Counted from the stretch's first letter, positions 33,061-40,449 are shown. The stretch is DNA of 64,000 nt from Conus ventricosus (GCA_018398815.1 CM031626.1:39021829-39085828); one strand, 5' to 3'. The notes: a model not told the origin generated them from the letters alone. Numbers and translations: made by a program.

Positions 33061-35804
33061 ATGGAGAAAACTTTGCAAAAGCGGAAAATCGAGGAGTCAA
33101 CGGCATCAGGCAGTGGAGGAAAAAAGCAACAGAAACGAGATCAGCACTTCCTGAAGTCGTACACTAAGACGTACCCGTGCATAGTGGAATCCAAAGTTGG
33201 ATCAACTTTTGCCAGATGCACGGTGTGCGATTTCGACTTTGTAATTAGTGCCGGTGGCGCCAACGATGTTGGCAGGCACGTGAAGTCGGCAAGACATACG
33301 AAAAAAGAGCAGCTCTGGTGCAATCGTCCAAAGTTACCAATTTTTTCGACTCTGTCTCTTCCAAAGACAAATGTGATGAGCAGGATGTGATTCGTGCTGA
33401 AACCCTGTTCACTCACTTCCTCGTGGAGCACAACATTCCACTGAGTGCTTCCGACCATGCTGGGCCCTTGTTCAGAGCTATGTTTCCAGGCAATAAAATT
33501 GCCGAAAGCTATGCCTATGAAGTAGTATTATTGTGACACTGAAACTGAATGGATTATTTGTGCAACAAAGACTGACCTTCCCTGTGACTAAACCAGAAAC
33601 TGAAGCTGAATGGAGTACTTGTACAACATTAATCTACAATTAGGTAGGCCTACTCCTTTGCTTGTATGTTTGTGTTTTTGTGCGACATCATGTTTTCCCC
33701 CTGTGTATCTCTTCTGTGTGTCTGTATGACTCCTAGTGAACCATGGTTCTTTTATAATGATTTTTAGCTATAATTTTAATAATGTCTGTGTATGTTGTGT
33801 GTACATGTACATTATACTATATGCAGGGGTTATGTTTATAGGTTTTTTTTTCTCATTTAAATAATATAATAAATATCTAACATGATTATGCCGTGCATGC
33901 GATGAAAATACTGGCAACTGCTTGAAAATACTGAGAACAGTTGCAAAAGATACTGACAAGCCATTTAGGTATTGGAAGGTCTGTATGAGGCCTACACTAC
34001 AGATCAACCTCTTGAGAACTGTAAATAAAGTATCGAAAGACAAATGCCAGCATAGAGTGTGATATTCTACCAAGGACACACTGAAGCAGAAAAGGAAAAA
34101 GGCCTACTCCACTACTACTAGCAGGTAAGGCCAAATTGTTTGCCTTTTGTGAAAAACTGAAATATAAGTTTAGTTTTAATAGTAATGCCTTGTGTGAAAT
34201 GTGATTTTAATAACAGAATTTAGATAAATTTAGTTCAATTTAGATAAGGGCTAGAAACATATTTTGATGGTTTTAAATGTGGATTTTTTGTGTTTATATA
34301 TTAAAAATGCTTCAGCTTCAGGGGGCGCTGCCCCCTGACCCCCGCAGGGGCGTTGCCCTTGACCCCACTGGGGGCTCTGCCCCCAGACCCCCAACTGAAA
34401 AATCTCCTCTGCTTTTTTAAAATCTGTTCTCATCCCTGATACAAGTGGTTGTTTTAACTCTCCTCCTGCCGCCAGCGGGAGCTCCCGCCAACGACCTCTG
34501 CTATACACAGAAACCGTGGGTGGGAACAACCGCCGAGGCCTGCGGCCATTCCAGTCTCTCCCTACCATCCCTTCTTTTACAACTTACATCACACTTTCCG
34601 TTAACACACGCATGCGCTTTGCAAATGGCGGACTGTTTTGGTTTGAACCGAAGAAAAAGTAATATTTTTTTAGCAATTTTTGCTATGGAACCGAACGAAA
34701 ACTTGTGGCGAGAGCTCCAACAAGACGGAGACAGCGACGATGAAACCTTTCAGGGTTTTACTGCTGAAGAAATTAGTGAAAGTAAACTTAAACGCATCAA
34801 AAGAGATCGTGAAGTGACAGAACTTTGAAGCTAATGTTGGTTACGGGGATCTTTTGAGCGATTCCGAGGACAAAGATGCAAGTAACAGCGATCCTTCTGT
34901 GTGTCCGTATGATTTTGATCATTGGCCGAAAGATTTTGAAATAGACAACATTAGAAAACTCATATCCAATTTATTTTCATTCATTTCTGCACATGAACAC
35001 AAAATTGCATGCAAATTCATGCATTACTCTATTTTTTAATTTTTTTTAATAAAAACAAGTGAAAATTTTCGCAAACGTTAAAGAATTACTTGGTTTCCAA
35101 CAGGAAGTAAGCAGCAGAAAACCTTGGTAGTAGGAGAGTTAAATGAAGGAAGAAACATGATATGAAAAAAAAGTTGTTGAGAGGGTTACGTAGGAAAGTA
35201 TGGGTGACCTGATTTTTTGCAGGATGTACGAGACGACATTGGCGGGGCACAAAACTGCGGCATGAAAGGAATTTTGGTGAAAACAGGTGTGTTTTTTTTT
35301 TGTATATATGGATGTGTTTACACTCGCATACACACACAAATACACGTTCACACATACACACACACACACACACGGCATACTCACTCACTCACTCACACAC
35401 ACACACACTGATCCACAAATATTCAAAGACACACACATATAGACATGCACGCATACACACACACACACATATACTATCATACACCCGCAAGTACACACAC
35501 ACGCACACACACACACACGCACACACACACGCACACACACACACCACGCGCGCACACACACACACAAAATTGACATATGTCAACTCTTTATTTGCTCTCT
35601 CTCTCTCTCTCTTGCTCTCAGTCACTCTCTTTACCCCCTATCACCCATTCCCAACCTTCTCTATCCTGCCTTTCTTCACTGTATTCCAGTTATTTTGTGT
35701 GGGCAGGTAAATATCGTGAAGGAGATGAAAACAGCATCAACCCCCTACCTCACTATGTTGCACAAGACTTTGCTGCTGCAGTGGATTATATTCTGTCTTC
35801 TTGA
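8114..35804 (+). CDS. HDHD2: HDHD2-like HAD phosphatase, 7 coding exons
   Basis: Exons are 8174-8264 (possible upstream start 8114), 11031-11239, 16021-16108, 19640-19722, 25186-25319, 35223-35286 and 35707-35804, all with GT/AG borders and matching phases. The product from 8174 is about 255 residues; human HDHD2 is 259. HAD motif I is DLSGT (nucleophile Asp; Ser at the usual second Asp, as in HDHD2/LHPP). Motif II is FVTNTT, motif III Lys is in VVGKPE, and motif IV is GDDVRDD across exons 5 and 6. A C2-type cap lies between II and III ([20 protein letters not shown]). DLSGTLHI and the [16 protein letters not shown] run favour HDHD2 over its paralogue LHPP. The family is magnesium-dependent hydrolases whose physiological substrate is unsettled. 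Oddities: one base is missing in exon 1 (near 8240), and introns are swollen to 27 kb by arrays and transposons. Confidence 0.93.
8357..8405. repeat. (CT)n microsatellite
   Basis: About 24 CT units in intron 1, with one interruption. Confidence 0.95.
8871..9412 (-). mobile_element. 5'-truncated LINE inserted into the LINE above
   Basis: Minus-strand RT C-terminus ([18 protein letters not shown] ... [14 protein letters not shown]) ends with a stop at about 9114. A roughly 240-base 3' UTR and a GAA-type tail at 8871-8885 follow. It interrupts the plus-strand LINE between its GKAPTPL and DLFKSSLTY segments. The target duplication is not clear (CATGT occurs near both ends). Confidence 0.8.
10017..10086. 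repeat. (TC)n microsatellite
   Basis: About 35 uninterrupted TC units. Confidence 0.97.
10301..10412. repeat. (CA)n microsatellite
   Basis: Two CA runs separated by GCATGCATGCACGA. Confidence 0.97.
10735..10860. repeat. Retroposon-like 3' end with ACAAACAAAC tail and GGCGGAGGT motif
   Basis: A TTAGTCCTGTAGTTT motif is followed by a GACAGACAAACAAACAAG run and CTTGGCGGAGG. This layout is common at the 3' ends of some animal retroposons. A similar GATCGGCCCAGTAGTTT segment followed by CAGACAGACAG is seen at 49700-49775. Family not identified. Confidence 0.35.
11031..11239 (+). CDS. HDHD2: HDHD2-like exon 2
   Basis: Acceptor TTTTCACAG at 11022-11030 and donor GCAG/GTATTT at 11240. Encodes the end of the first Rossmann strand-helix, motif II ([10 protein letters not shown]), and [17 protein letters not shown]. 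It starts one base into a codon completed by exon 1 (AG+A, Arg) and ends with the first base of a Gly codon. Confidence 0.95.
11281..11690. repeat. (CAT)n trinucleotide tract in intron 2
   Basis: About 410 bp of CAT/CAC/CGT triplets, starting 42 bases after the exon-2 donor. Long reading frames of His, Ile or Asp/Met runs here are artefacts of the repeat. Confidence 0.97.
11915..13650. repeat. Minisatellite of ~48-60 bp units related to the exon-3 acceptor
   Basis: Units share TGTACT-ATGTCCAGGGCTA and GATGTCATGGACTGCCTATAG. A homogenised block at about 12690-13140 has nine to ten 48-bp units; the flanks are more diverged. The TCCAGGGCTA-CAGATGT part matches the start of exon 3 and its acceptor (16011-16034), so the unit appears to derive from that junction. 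Confidence 0.93.
13655..15047. repeat. 27-30 bp minisatellite, block 1
   Basis: About 47 units of the type TGTACTGTGGACTGCCTACA followed by GTGTTTGTTG. It looks like a shortened form of the 48-60 bp unit next to it. All three plus-strand frames are nearly free of stops, giving spurious long reading frames. Confidence 0.95.
15048..15203. mobile_element. 156-bp hairpin insertion with telomere-like core
   Basis: The two ends are inverted repeats (GGGTGCACCCCGATAGATCC at the left; its near complement at the right). Several GATCTATCGGTGCGGGG units surround a CCCTAACCCGAACCCTAACC core. CTGTGGAC at 15040-15047 and 15204-15211 fits an 8-bp target duplication, although this octamer also recurs in the array. 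Confidence 0.6.
15204..16005. repeat. 27-30 bp minisatellite, block 2
   Basis: Continuation of the array after the hairpin insertion, about 27 units. It ends immediately before the exon-3 acceptor. Confidence 0.95.
16021..16108 (+). CDS. HDHD2: HDHD2-like exon 3
   Basis: Acceptor CCATGTCCAG at 16011-16020 and donor TTCAG/GTCAGG. Encodes [20 protein letters not shown] then DYPSMNQAF, matching the PNAVVMGLAP region of HDHD2. The acceptor is itself the last unit of the upstream array and has a weak pyrimidine tract. Confidence 0.93.
16286..16441. repeat. Remnant of a fold-back element
   Basis: AATAAATGTTAGCGAACCGC and the bases after it at 16379-16431 match the 66-bp inverted arms at 36821-36886 and 37319-37384. 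A partial opposite arm (GTGTTTTGTCTTGTGA) lies at 16286-16301. Confidence 0.65.
16442..18060. other. Intron 3, mostly unique sequence
   Basis: No coding signal seen. It holds a threefold 24-bp repeat (GATGATGACCATTTTCAGG, 17059-17130), a short GATA/ATCG stretch (about 17890-17945) and a (GT)n run at 17951-17990. Confidence 0.6.
18066..19639 (+). repeat. 52-bp minisatellite copying the exon-4 splice acceptor
   Basis: About 30 units. Each holds GGTTTCTATTTTTAG and then CCTGCTGCTGACAGGAGC-ACC-ACTAATAACCATG. Exon 4 itself begins CTTGCTGCTGACAGGAGCGC directly after the same GGTTTCTATTTTTAG. So each unit repeats the pyrimidine tract, AG and about 35 bases of exon 4. Distal units (18.1-18.9 kb) are more diverged; those next to exon 4 are nearly identical. 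In the exon-4 frame each unit reaches the TAG of the next acceptor as an in-frame stop. Confidence 0.95.
19640..19722 (+). CDS. HDHD2: HDHD2-like exon 4
   Basis: Acceptor CTATTTTTAG at 19630-19639 and donor CCAG/GTAATG at 19723. Encodes [20 protein letters not shown] and KDGLALGP, part of the C2 cap. It is the last and only complete copy of the 52-bp array's coding half. The downstream sequence (CATTCACAAAGCACGC) is absent from the decoy units. Confidence 0.95.
19736..19772. repeat. (GT)n microsatellite
   Basis: About 17 GT units, 14 bases after the exon-4 donor. Confidence 0.95.
19865..20172. repeat. 31-bp minisatellite
   Basis: About ten units of GAAGACCTGGGCAGGTTGTG plus CCAAAGAGAGT, almost identical to one another. 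Confidence 0.96.
20443..25004. repeat. 40-bp minisatellite, ~4.5 kb
   Basis: About 113 units of TTGAATGAAAACCAGGCCGT, TGGGAAGGGG and ATCTTGTGTG. Variants alternate TTGTGTG and TTGAGTG. The left 300 bp is decayed by indels; the middle is very uniform. The 40-bp period visits all three frames without stops on the minus strand, so long minus frames (about 1,300 and 1,550 codons) are by-products. Confidence 0.97.
25186..25319 (+). CDS. HDHD2: HDHD2-like exon 5
   Basis: Phase and homology place the acceptor at GTGGTCAG (ends 25185). TTTATTTCAG 19 bases upstream is a stronger-looking AG but would break the frame. Encodes [20 protein letters not shown] with the motif III Lys, then [16 protein letters not shown] and MIGD. 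Donor GAT/GTGAGC at 25320, phase 0. Confidence 0.94.
25320..26078. other. Start of HDHD2-like intron 5
   Basis: AT-rich unique sequence with no coding signal or clear repeat up to the hAT-like element's target duplication (ATACAA, 26073-26078). Confidence 0.6.
26318..26573 (+). CDS. hAT-OTU gene exon 1 (BED finger)
   Basis: Starts at ATG 26318 (GTCATGG) and ends at donor GAAG/GTAAGC. Encodes 85 residues with the Lys-rich start and the BED-like Cys2His2 finger, the expected DNA-binding module. Confidence 0.82.
26318..32211 (+). CDS. BED-hAT transposase fused to OTU-like domain (3 exons)
   Basis: Exons are 26318-26573, 27954-28195 and 29420-32211, with matching phases and GT/AG borders. The N-terminus has a BED-like zinc finger (C45-x2-C48, H65-x5-H71) between basic stretches. 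Exon 3 holds a hAT-type RNase H fold: candidate acidic residues in [24 protein letters not shown] and VVESSFSAM. The hAT dimerisation segment ([12 protein letters not shown] ... [12 protein letters not shown]) follows. After a linker, an OTU-protease-like domain carries GDGNC (Asp codon 31606, Cys codon 31615), a [12 protein letters not shown] segment and a late His in PNHFVACLP (codon 32053). A basic tail ends in [10 protein letters not shown], like a PCNA-binding box. A frame step at the T5 run 31397-31401 separates the parts; a sixth T would join them. Transposition is the likely role of the first part; the OTU role is unknown. Confidence 0.8.
27360..27900. repeat. CA/GT and GA microsatellite cluster
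   Basis: Fills most of the transposon gene's first intron, ending with a (GT)n of about 28 units at 27843-27899. Confidence 0.93.
27954..28195 (+). CDS. hAT-OTU gene exon 2
   Basis: Acceptor CTCCTCACAG (ends 27953), donor AAAG/GTATGT. Encodes a Ser/Ala/Pro-rich linker, then [20 protein letters not shown] and IPKIIEYAK, the helical region that precedes the catalytic fold in hAT-type proteins. Confidence 0.8.
28196..29419. other. Intron 2 of the hAT-OTU gene
   Basis: (GT)n at 28297-28391 and 28490-28524, (CT)n at 28751-28802. The rest shows no coding signal. Confidence 0.7.
29420..32211 (+). CDS. hAT-OTU gene exon 3 (catalytic fold and OTU)
   Basis: Acceptor TATTTTTCAG (ends 29419). Open to 31456 in one frame and from at least 31402 to 32211 in the next. 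The overlap reads [20 protein letters not shown] in the second frame, which joins smoothly to the first if one T is added at 31397-31401. Stop TAA at 32209-32211. Confidence 0.8.
33031..33059. repeat. Poly-G run of about 29
   Basis: Uninterrupted G run just before the nested transposon's ATG. Its length is probably unreliable in any assembly. Confidence 0.9.
33061..33536 (+). pseudogene. N-terminal BED-finger fragment of a hAT-like transposase
   Basis: From ATG 33061, a Lys-rich start leads to a BED-like finger ([20 protein letters not shown] then H-x5-H). A frame step near 33320 is followed by [15 protein letters not shown] and [36 protein letters not shown]. This is the stretch before the catalytic fold in a hAT-like family common in fish and molluscs. 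The frame then stops at 33536, and the catalytic region is missing. Confidence 0.75.
34318..34392. repeat. GC-rich subterminal hairpin repeats of the hAT-like element
   Basis: Three copies of about 25 bp, each an imperfect hairpin GGGGGC-GCT-GCCCCC followed by TGACCCC or AGACCCC, 46-120 bases from the right end. They are candidate transposase-binding repeats. Confidence 0.75.
34458..35138 (+). mobile_element. piggyBac-like element, internally deleted
   Basis: TTAA at 34454-34457 and 35139-35142 flank inverted ends CTCTCCTCCTGCC and the complement of CTCTCCTACTACC. It encodes a piggyBac-type acidic N-terminus and lacks the catalytic core. It lies ten bases beyond the hAT-like element's right target duplication. 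Confidence 0.75.
34685..35003 (+). pseudogene. piggyBac-type transposase N-terminus, remnant
   Basis: ATG 34685 gives [20 protein letters not shown] then [10 protein letters not shown], the acidic FxGF(T/S) start typical of piggyBac-derived proteins. A one-base step near 34825 moves the frame to [30 protein letters not shown]. Coding sense ends near 35000. Family assignment rests on this N-terminus plus the TTAA ends. Confidence 0.6.
35223..35286 (+). CDS. HDHD2: HDHD2-like exon 6
   Basis: Acceptor ATTTTTTGCAG (ends 35222), donor ACAG/GTGTGT. Encodes [20 protein letters not shown]; the first Asp residues complete HAD motif IV. The phase to exon 7 gives the conserved KTGKYR. Confidence 0.95.
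35300..35575. repeat. CA-rich microsatellite
   Basis: CA runs with CG and TCAC interruptions, filling most of intron 6. Confidence 0.95.
35707..35804 (+). CDS. HDHD2: HDHD2-like exon 7 and stop
   Basis: Acceptor TTGTGTGGGCAG (ends 35706). Encodes [32 protein letters not shown] and TGA at 35802-35804, matching the GKYRxxDEEKINPPP C-terminus of HDHD2. Confidence 0.95.
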
Positions 35805-35886
35805 GATATTGGCTTGTGTGTATGTGTGTGTATTTTGGTGTGTGTGTGTGCGTGCGAGTGCGCTTATGTGTGTGTGTGTCTGCATA

Positions 35887-35917
<31 letters not shown>

Positions 35918-36652
35918 TGTGCTAGCGTAGTACTACAAGAAAGAAACATAATGTAAAGGTTTTCACTTCATGAACATTGTACATCAACCCTGATATTAGT
36001 TGGTGAGTCCTGGCAACTGAGAAGAGATATATGTTAAAACCATTTATTTTTGTTTTCATCTTCGGGGAAAGTTTCTTTTTTTCCAGAAACAAAGAATCAT
36101 TTCATATTATCACAAAAACTTGTTACTAGCTCAACGAATATCTGTATCTGTATACATCAAATTAACACAAGTAATATCATCAAATTGTAGAAAGAATATT
36201 TCAAATTTATTTGAATGTTCAGAAAAAAAGATCCATGAAATATACAAATGGAGTACTTGCAAAAGCACCACTTCAGAACCAAGTAGGAAGCAGCGTTTCA
36301 TGAGATATGTCTTTCTGAACTTTTTCTTATTTTTTAGACTCATCATAATAAGTTACCAACAGTTTCTCTTTGGACTCCATTTCTTTGATGTTAGAAGCAT
36401 TTTCAGAGATTGCACATCATTTTCAACGTTATGATCATTTCTCAGCTATGTTAGAAAAAGCCTTTATGCATAATTTCTTGAGATATTTCGAATTTACTTG
36501 AATGTTTCAATTTTTTTTTCAAAGACGATAGTGTTTCTAGGATATTCATGATGTGGTCTTCAAAATCACCAGTATCAGTAAGACGAATGTCATACGGTTT
36601 AAAAAGAATACAGTGTTCCGGTGACACGCCATATGTTTTTTTCCAGAGACAA
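35805..36652 (+). other. 3' UTR / downstream region of the HDHD2-like gene
   Basis: GT-rich tract at 35822-35900, then AT-rich sequence. The first AATAAA after the stop that I noticed is at 36754-36759, inside a 116-bp sequence that is repeated at 37394. The true poly(A) site is not certain. Confidence 0.4.
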
Positions 36653-36768
36653 TAGTTAATGGAGGACACAGATCGTATCTGTTTTATGCTTGATAGCTAT
36701 TTTGCCTTTTTTAAAGTTAGTCTGTGCCTGTAAGCTGCTTGATAAAGATTTGCAATAAATCGAAAGCT
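36653..36768 (+). repeat. 116-bp direct repeat, copy 1
   Basis: Nearly identical to 37394-37509 (a CGTATC/CGTGTC difference seen). Contains AATAAA at 36754. Confidence 0.92.
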
Positions 36769-36820
36769 ATATATTTATATCTAGTTGCAAAGCGAGACGA
36801 CTGCAGGCGGAAATCTAAAC

Positions 36821-37384
36821 AAATCTTAAATAAATGTTAGCGAACCGCCCAGAGAATGTGGACAAACGAGTTACAAGACAAAACACCTTAACCTTCACTA
36901 TTTTTGTTAGCAATATCATTCAGTAATACTATTGCTAGTATTGATACTACCCCTAGCACTGACATCACCATCCCTCTGGGACTGTTGCCACGGCAACTCT
37001 GCTGCTTAAGAATCCTCTAACCCACTCTCCTTTCTCCCATACACATACTTATTGACACCAAGATTGAAATTTTTTTTTTTTTTTTTTTTCCCCCCCCCAA
37101 TATTTTGACCATTAATAGTAATCCTATCAGTAATATTATTATCATCATTACGACTTTGACTCGCTCACTACTTCCCTTCCAACAGCCTCGTTCTCATTCA
37201 ACGCCTTCTTCCTTGCGCTGAAGCCTGAGCGATCTGAAGCGACCAAAGCTAAGTGAATTTTCGTTGTTTTATTCGTTTAATTATCACCAGACGAAGACCT
37301 AAGAGGTCGAAACGCGTCGTGTTTTGTCTTGTAACTCGTTTGTCCACGTTCTCTGGGTGGTTCGCTAACATTTATTTAAGATTT
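36821..37384. mobile_element. Fold-back element with 66-bp inverted ends
   Basis: Arms at 36821-36886 and 37319-37384 match at about 64 of 66 positions. They share AATAAATGTTAGCGAACC and GTGGACAAACGAGTTAC. The inner 430 bp has no coding signal. A related remnant lies in HDHD2 intron 3 (16286-16441). The element lies between two 116-bp direct repeats. The hammerhead-like motif next to the right arm hints at a link to Penelope-like elements or retrozymes, but a MITE is also possible. Confidence 0.75.
37288..37318 (+). ncRNA. Degenerate hammerhead-ribozyme-like motif
   Basis: CAGACGA resembles the core CUGANGA. A GACC/GGTC stem with loop TAAGA follows, then CGAAACGCGTC, which matches the GAAA core plus short stem III and the cleavage triplet GTC. 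U at core position 4 is A here and one base is extra, so activity is doubtful. Confidence 0.4.
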
Positions 37385-37393
37385 ATATATTTA

Positions 37394-37509
37394 TAGTTAA
37401 TGGAGGACACAGATCGTGTCTGTTTTATGCTTGATAGCTATTTTGCCTTTTTTAAAGTTAGTCTGTGCCTGTAAGCTGCTTGATAAAGATTTGCAATAAA
37501 TCGAAAGCT
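37394..37509 (+). repeat. 116-bp direct repeat, copy 2
   Basis: Second copy of 36653-36768, starting ten bases after the fold-back element. Confidence 0.92.
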
Positions 37510-37984
37510 TGCGCAAAGATGAGCGTTGTGCCCTTGTTCATTCTCTACAATGCATAATTTCTTGTCAGTTTTCCTACTGTTGGGAAAACAAAAGTTTTGA
37601 CTCAAGATTTATGTTAATGTATCATATAATTTGTAAATGAAATGTTGTGTCATCACGGTCAGATGATCGAAACTTTGTCTTCATGGTCTTATCATGTGCT
37701 AGCAGAAAAAGTTCTGCATATGATTTTATGTCAGAACAGTTTTTGCATTTTTTTGATAACCAGAGTTGACTTGTTTGGTCATGGGCATTCCAGACACTAT
37801 TGTTGATCCAAAATGACAGTTACGGCAATAAAATGCTGTCATTTTCTTTCTGTCTTTCTTTCGTTTGGCCTTTTTTTTTTTTTTCCTGTATGTGGAATTG
37901 AACAAATGCAGCGGTACCGCAATATTCCTTCCATTAACCCTTTCCCATGCATAGGGTTTCTAGAATGACCCATGCTCATGATTT

Positions 37985-38195
37985 TCACTTGATAATTGGG
38001 TACCTTTGTACATTTTTAAGCTATCGCTTGAGAACTGGGTACCTTTGTACCTTTTTAAGCTATCACTTGAGAACTGGGTACGTTTGTACCTTTTTAAGCT
38101 ATCACTTGATGACTGGGTACCTTTGTGCCTTTTTAAGAAATCGCTTGATAACTGGGTATCTTTGTACGTTTTTAAGCTATCTCCACCAGACTTTG
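37985..38195. repeat. 39-bp minisatellite
   Basis: About five units of the type GGGTACCTTTGTACCTTTTT followed by AAGCTATC-CTTGA. Confidence 0.92.
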
Positions 38196-38454
38196 TCAAC
38201 AAACCGTGGACCTACATCTGTACCAAAAACCATTTATTTTTGTTGGTAAACAAAGGACTAAACAAAAACAACAAAAATTCCAGTACATTGTGGGTCTGAG
38301 CAGACCCATACTCTCAAAGAAGAAAATCTGGGTGCAGTACGTCGTGGGTCTGGCCAGACTCATGCATTCTGACCACAAGAGATAAACAAAAACAGAACCG
38401 GCCCAGTTTGTTATGGGTCTGAGCAGACCCATGATGTAACAGCAAGGGTTTATC

Positions 38455-38915
38455 CCTTCAAAAGACAACAAGGGTCCATGGAGACCCACAATGTAAGGCA
38501 AAGGTTTATTCCTTCAGAAGACAACAAGGGTCCATGGAGACCCACGATGTACGGCACAGGTTTATTCCTTCAGAAGACAACAAGGGTCCATGGAGACCCA
38601 CAATGTATGGCAAAGGTTTATTCCTTCAGAAGACAACAAGGGTCCATGGAGACCCACAATGTATTACAAAGGTTTATTCCTTCAGAAGACAACAAGGGTC
38701 CATGGAGACCCACAATGTATTACAAAGGTTTATTCCTTCAGAAGACAACAAGGGTCCATGGAGACCCACAATGTATTACAAAGGTTTATTCCTTCAGAAG
38801 ACAACAAGGGTCCATGGAGACCCACAATGTACGGCAAAGGTTTATTCCTTCAGAAGACAACATGGGTTCATGGAGACCCACAATGTATGGCAAAGGTTTA
38901 TTCCTTCAGAAGACA
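38455..38915. repeat. 56-bp minisatellite, block 1
   Basis: About eight units with CAAGGGTCCATGGAGACCCA and CAAAGGTTTATTCCTTCAG. Confidence 0.95.
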
Positions 38916-39241
38916 ACATAAGATAAGATAAGATAATGTTGCTTATAGCCCAGCCGGTCGCAAAGGGCCACATCAGGGCTGTCACCACGTTAAAATCAAC
39001 TCACCAGTCATTTAATAAAAAAAATTTTTAAAATATTTAAAAAAAATAAAAAACCAACTTTCACACATCTCGTTAATTAAATGACCTCGTCTACAAACGC
39101 ACCAGAAACTTTGTTAAAAATCTTTCTGCCGTAAAATCTTAAATCAGATGAAAAATGTTAATCTCTCTCAAAAACTCAAGATCAGTCAGCGGACATCCGA
39201 ACAGGATCTCAGGACTCCGCGTAAATTTGTGTCCACTCGTG
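38916..39241 (-). mobile_element. 326-bp retroposon fragment inserted in the 56-bp array
   Basis: Flanked by CAGAAGACA at 38907-38915 and 39242-39250. The TTATC-type tail is at its left end, so it reads on the minus strand. Its 3' terminal 80 bases match the insert at 5902-5987. No ORF remains. Confidence 0.82.
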
Positions 39242-39535
39242 CAGAAGACACTGGTTCATGGAGACCCCATGTACGCAAAGTTTTTCTTCAGAGACACCAA
39301 TGGTCCAGGGAGACCACGATGTCGCAAGTTATCTTCAGAAGACACCAATGTCAGGAGACCGATGTACGGCAAAGGTTTATTCTTTCAGAAGACACCAATG
39401 GTCCAGGGAGACCCACGATGTACGGCAAAGGTTTATTCTTTCAGAAGACACCAATGGTCCAGGGAGACCCACGATGTACGGCAAAGGTTTATTCCTTCAC
39501 AGAAAGCTTGGTCTCTGGAGACCCACGACTTATAG
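39242..39535. repeat. 56-bp minisatellite, block 2
   Basis: About five units with ACCAATGGTCCAGGGAGACC. The first two are eroded by many small deletions. Confidence 0.92.
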
Positions 39536-39741
39536 CGCGTAAAATTTTAGGTGACATACAGGAAAGGTTACAGGACTTGGGCTGGCAGACTCACATGCAC
39601 ACAGTCTCCCACACACAATTATATTATTGATAGTTTAGGCAGCCTACATGTTGACAGCACTCAGTAGCTGGAGACCTTACATCACGTGCCTGTATCTCCA
39701 GGGGGTTAGCTGACATGGAAATTGTCGATGCCTGTGCCCCC

Positions 39742-40335
39742 TTTGTGTCTGTAACAAATGACTTCATTGTGTCTGTAACAAGTGACTTCATTGTGTCTGA
39801 AACAAGTCATTTCATTGTCTGTAACAAGTGACTTCATTGTGTCTGTGATAAATGACTTCATAGGGTCTGTAACAAGTGACTTCATTGTGTCTGTAACTAG
39901 TGACTTCATTGTGTCTGTAACAAGTGACTTCATTGTGTCTGTAACAAGTCATTTCATTGTCTGTAATGAATGACTTCATTGTGTCTGTAACGAATGACTT
40001 CATTGTGTCTGTAACCAGTGACTTTGTTGTGTCTGTAACCTACTGACTTCATTATGTCTGTAACAAGTGACTTTGTTATGTCTGTAACAAGTGACTTCAT
40101 TATTTCTGTAACAAGTGACTTAATTTTGTCAGCAACAAGTGACTTCATTATGTCTGTAACAAGTGACTCCACTGGGTCTGTAACAGGTGACTTCATTTTG
40201 TCTGCAACAAATGTCTCCCGTGTGTCTGTAACAAGTAACTTCATTTTAACAGTGACATATGACTGCAGTGTCAAGTTGGTTATGTCTGCAACAAGAGACT
40301 TCTCATTGTGTCGGTAAAACATGACTTTCCTAGGT
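39742..40335. repeat. 24-25 bp minisatellite
   Basis: About 23 units of TGACTTCATTGTGTCTGTAA plus CAAG, more diverged towards the right. Confidence 0.95.
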
Positions 40336-40449
40336 CTGTAGCAGGGCCTTCAGTTTATGTGTGACAAGTATTTTGAATGGAGGATGATTGTATCCAGGAA
40401 TGTGAAAACTGTGTGGAATAGCGGAAATGGGCTTTTTCCTTTAAATTAT

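Larger units (their letters stand above)
32631..33983 (+). mobile_element. Second BED-type transposon nested in the hAT-like element
   Basis: Terminal inverted repeats CAGACCTTCCAA (32631-32642 and 33972-33983) are flanked by 6-bp duplications TATGAG (32625-32630 and 33984-33989). At 1,353 bp it is an internally deleted copy: only the N-terminal quarter of a transposase remains. The shared 6-bp duplication and CAG...CTG ends suggest it belongs to the same broad group as its host element, with different ends and protein. Confidence 0.87.
26079..34438 (+). mobile_element. hAT-like DNA transposon, 8.36 kb, complete ends
   Basis: Perfect 15-bp terminal inverted repeats (CAGGGATGAGAACAG at 26079-26093; its complement at 34424-34438) are flanked by 6-bp duplications ATACAA (26073-26078 and 34439-34444). 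Subterminal repeats of CTCCGCCGTT lie at the left, and three GGGGGC...GCCCCC hairpins lie near the right end. It carries one three-exon gene with a BED finger, hAT-type transposase and OTU-like domain. Classical hAT elements make 8-bp duplications. The 6-bp length suggests one of the less usual hAT branches, or a separate lineage. It sits in HDHD2 intron 5 in the same orientation and hosts a second transposon at 32631-33983. Confidence 0.88.

Noticed and set aside
26071..34446. 8-bp target duplication for the hAT-like element
   Set aside because: Octamers ACATACAA and ATACAAGT do not match. Only the six bases adjacent to the ends are identical.
8174..35804. LHPP rather than HDHD2
   Set aside because: [24 protein letters not shown] and the INPLPHY end follow HDHD2; LHPP differs at each of these places.
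36451..36669. 72-codon minus-strand frame downstream of HDHD2
   Set aside because: Composition is plausible, but there are no family match, splice context or start signals.
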